Part shown: positions 62,531-64,000 of the stretch, piece by piece
Numbering within the stretch: position 1 is the stretch's first letter
Layout: the number at the start of each line of letters is the position of its first letter
From: Rhizobium leguminosarum
GTDB taxonomy: Bacteria; Pseudomonadota; Alphaproteobacteria; Rhizobiales; Rhizobiaceae
Length of the DNA stretch: 64,000 nt
Assembly: GCF_001679785.1 (NCBI RefSeq)
Contig: NZ_CP016286.1
Location: 4,024,001 to 4,088,000, forward strand
Direction of reading: 5' to 3'
The notes under the pieces: generated by a model
What the model was told of the DNA's origin: nothing
What the model saw: only the letters and a program-made list of their open reading frames with translations
Database searches by the model: none
Program-made: the position numbers and the translations under genes

Positions 62531-63834
62531 CCACTTTTTCCCCCCGCGAGATCGTTTCCGAGCTCGATCGCTATATCATCGGCCAGCATGACGCCAAGCG
62601 CGCCGTTGCGATTGCGCTGCGCAACCGCTGGCGCCGCCAGCAGCTCGACCCGAGCCTGCGCGACGAAGTCATGCCGAAGAACATCCTGATGATCGGCCCG
62701 ACCGGCGTCGGCAAGACGGAAATCTCCCGCCGCCTGGCAAAGCTCGCCGGCGCACCTTTCATCAAGGTGGAAGCGACAAAGTTCACCGAAGTCGGCTATG
62801 TCGGCCGCGACGTCGAGCAGATCATCCGCGATCTGGTCGAGGTCGGCATCGGCCTGGTGCGCGAGAAGAAGCGAGCCGAGGTACAGGCCAAGGCGCATGT
62901 GAGTGCCGAGGAGCGTGTTCTCGATGCGCTGGTCGGCACGACAGCATCGCCTGCCACGCGTGAAAACTTCCGCAAGAAGCTCCGGGACGGCGAACTTGAC
63001 GACAAGGAAATCGATATCGAGGTGGCCGATGCCGGTTCCGGCATGGGTGGCTTCGAAATTCCCGGCATGCCGGGCGCCAATATCGGCGTGCTGAACCTGT
63101 CGGAAATGTTCGGCAAGGCGATGGGCGGCCGTACCAAGAAGGTCCGCACCACAGTCAAGGCTTCGTATAGTGACCTGATCCGCGACGAATCCGACAAGCT
63201 GATCGACAACGAAGTGATCCAGCGTGAAGCCGTTCGCTCCACCGAGAATGACGGTATCGTCTTCCTCGACGAAATCGACAAGATCGCCGCCCGCGATGGC
63301 GGCATGGGCGCCGGCGTTTCGCGCGAAGGCGTCCAGCGCGACCTCTTGCCGCTCGTCGAAGGCACAACGGTCTCGACAAAATACGGGCCCGTGAAGACTG
63401 ACCATATCCTGTTCATCGCCTCCGGCGCCTTCCATGTCTCCAAGCCTTCGGATCTTCTGCCGGAATTGCAGGGCCGCCTGCCGATCCGCGTCGAATTGCG
63501 TCCGCTGAACAAGGATGATTTCCGCCGGATCCTGACCGAGACCGAAGCAAGCCTCATCCGCCAGTACCGCGCGCTGATGGAGACGGAAAGCCTGAGCCTC
63601 GAATTCACCGACGACGCAATCGACGCGCTTGCCGATGTCGCCGTGCATCTGAACTCCTCCGTCGAAAACATCGGCGCACGCCGTCTGCAGACGGTGATGG
63701 AGCGGGTGCTGGACGATATTTCCTACAACGCGCCGGATCGGGGCGGGACGGCCGTGACGATCGATGCCGCCTATGTGCGCGAACATGTCGGCGATCTCGC
63801 ACAGAATACCGATCTCTCGCGCTTCATTCTGTGA
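62527..63834 (+). CDS. hslU: ATP-dependent protease ATPase subunit HslU
   Basis: HslU is the AAA+ unfoldase that feeds substrates to HslV. The 435-residue protein has Walker A GPTGVGKT at residues 57-64 and Walker [13 protein letters not shown] near 242-253. The sensor and the C-terminal segment are normal, ending DLSRFIL, which docks into HslV. The start overlaps the acetyltransferase stop (ATGA), so all three genes are probably translated from one mRNA. Confidence 0.97.
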   Translation: MTTFSPREIVSELDRYIIGQHDAKRAVAIALRNRWRRQQLDPSLRDEVMPKNILMIGPTGVGKTEISRRLAKLAGAPFIKVEATKFTEVGYVGRDVEQIIRDLVEVGIGLVREKKRAEVQAKAHVSAEERVLDALVGTTASPATRENFRKKLRDGELDDKEIDIEVADAGSGMGGFEIPGMPGANIGVLNLSEMFGKAMGGRTKKVRTTVKASYSDLIRDESDKLIDNEVIQREAVRSTENDGIVFLDEIDKIAARDGGMGAGVSREGVQRDLLPLVEGTTVSTKYGPVKTDHILFIASGAFHVSKPSDLLPELQGRLPIRVELRPLNKDDFRRILTETEASLIRQYRALMETESLSLEFTDDAIDALADVAVHLNSSVENIGARRLQTVMERVLDDISYNAPDRGGTAVTIDAAYVREHVGDLAQNTDLSRFIL

Positions 63835-63920
63835 TATCGGCGCACCGCTTCATGTCTTTCCCGGCATGAATGACGGATTGTAACGAACGCGACTCTCGAC
63901 AACGGGCCTTTTACTTTCTA

Positions 63921-64000
63921 CTGCATAATTCCCTAAATCGGGTTCGATTTAGGGATAAAATTATGCAGCAATTCAAAGTGCTACAGCGTCCTTTGCGCGT
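63921..64000 (+). repeat. Rhizobial hairpin repeat (runs off the window)
   Basis: CTGCATAATTCCCTAAATCG pairs with a CGATTTAGGG ... TTATGCAG half to make a hairpin. The tail AATTCAAAGTGCTACAGCGT is shared in reverse with 51749 and in part with 29447-29531. The element continues past the end of the window. Confidence 0.75.

Overview
The window is a piece of a rhizobial chromosome, most likely Rhizobium (etli/leguminosarum group) or a close relative. Protein content, the high-GC codon use, ChvG/ChvI, a DivL-type kinase, an intracellular PHB depolymerase and the short alphaproteobacterial HprK all point this way. So do palindromic intergenic repeats that resemble the rhizobial RIME elements. It carries almost only core genes. 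I see no rRNA, tRNA, CRISPR array, insertion sequence or prophage.

The key landmark is the hemE-ppsR gap at about 12.75-13.15 kb. It has an AT-rich stretch beside hemE and four DnaA-box-like sites, which is the arrangement of the alphaproteobacterial chromosomal origin. Around it lie parA-parB and several parS-type sites: a perfect 16-mer inside rsmG, two near-perfect copies between mnmE and mnmG, and one over the aroE start. Thus 3.9-14.6 kb looks like the oriC-parABS region. Genes next to the origin mostly point away from it: hemE, hemJ, rho, mnmE, mnmG, rsmG, parA and parB to the left, and ppsR, maf, aroE, coaE and dnaQ to the right.

Layout: 1-3772 leuS (5' end outside the window), lptE, holA. 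3966-12745 the parB-to-hemE block on the minus strand. 13147-16780 ppsR-maf-aroE-coaE-dnaQ. 16847-17946 secB and fxsA on the minus strand. 18069-23395 timA-mltA-smr-xre in overlapping order, then gyrB. 23476-29447 a mixed set of redox, carbon-storage and hypothetical genes. 29616-34776 trpF-trpB-trpA-accD-folC. 34849-46828 one long minus-strand set, read divL, tsaE-amgK fusion, murU, addB, addA, trxA. 47032-52586 ahcY, ptsH, EIIA, hprK, chvG, chvI on the minus strand. 52924-55698 pckA, arfB, alkB. 55712-61347 the histidine cluster (hisB, DUF2628 gene, hisH, two unknown ORFs, hisA, hisF, hisE) ending in coaA. 61504-63834 hslV, a GNAT gene and hslU.

The genes group into functional themes: origin biology (parABS, gyrB, dnaQ, holA), tRNA/rRNA modification (mnmE, mnmG, rsmG, TsaE), envelope and cell-cycle signalling (DivL, ChvGI, AmgK/MurU recycling, MltA, LptE), and carbon control (HprK-HPr-EIIA beside ChvGI and pckA). 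I did not find an obviously new multi-gene system. The best candidates for undescribed biology are the coupled small-ORF/membrane-protein pair inside the his cluster, the acetyltransferase wedged between hslV and hslU, the apparently leaderless MltA operon, and the repeat elements that supply stop codons to neighbouring genes.
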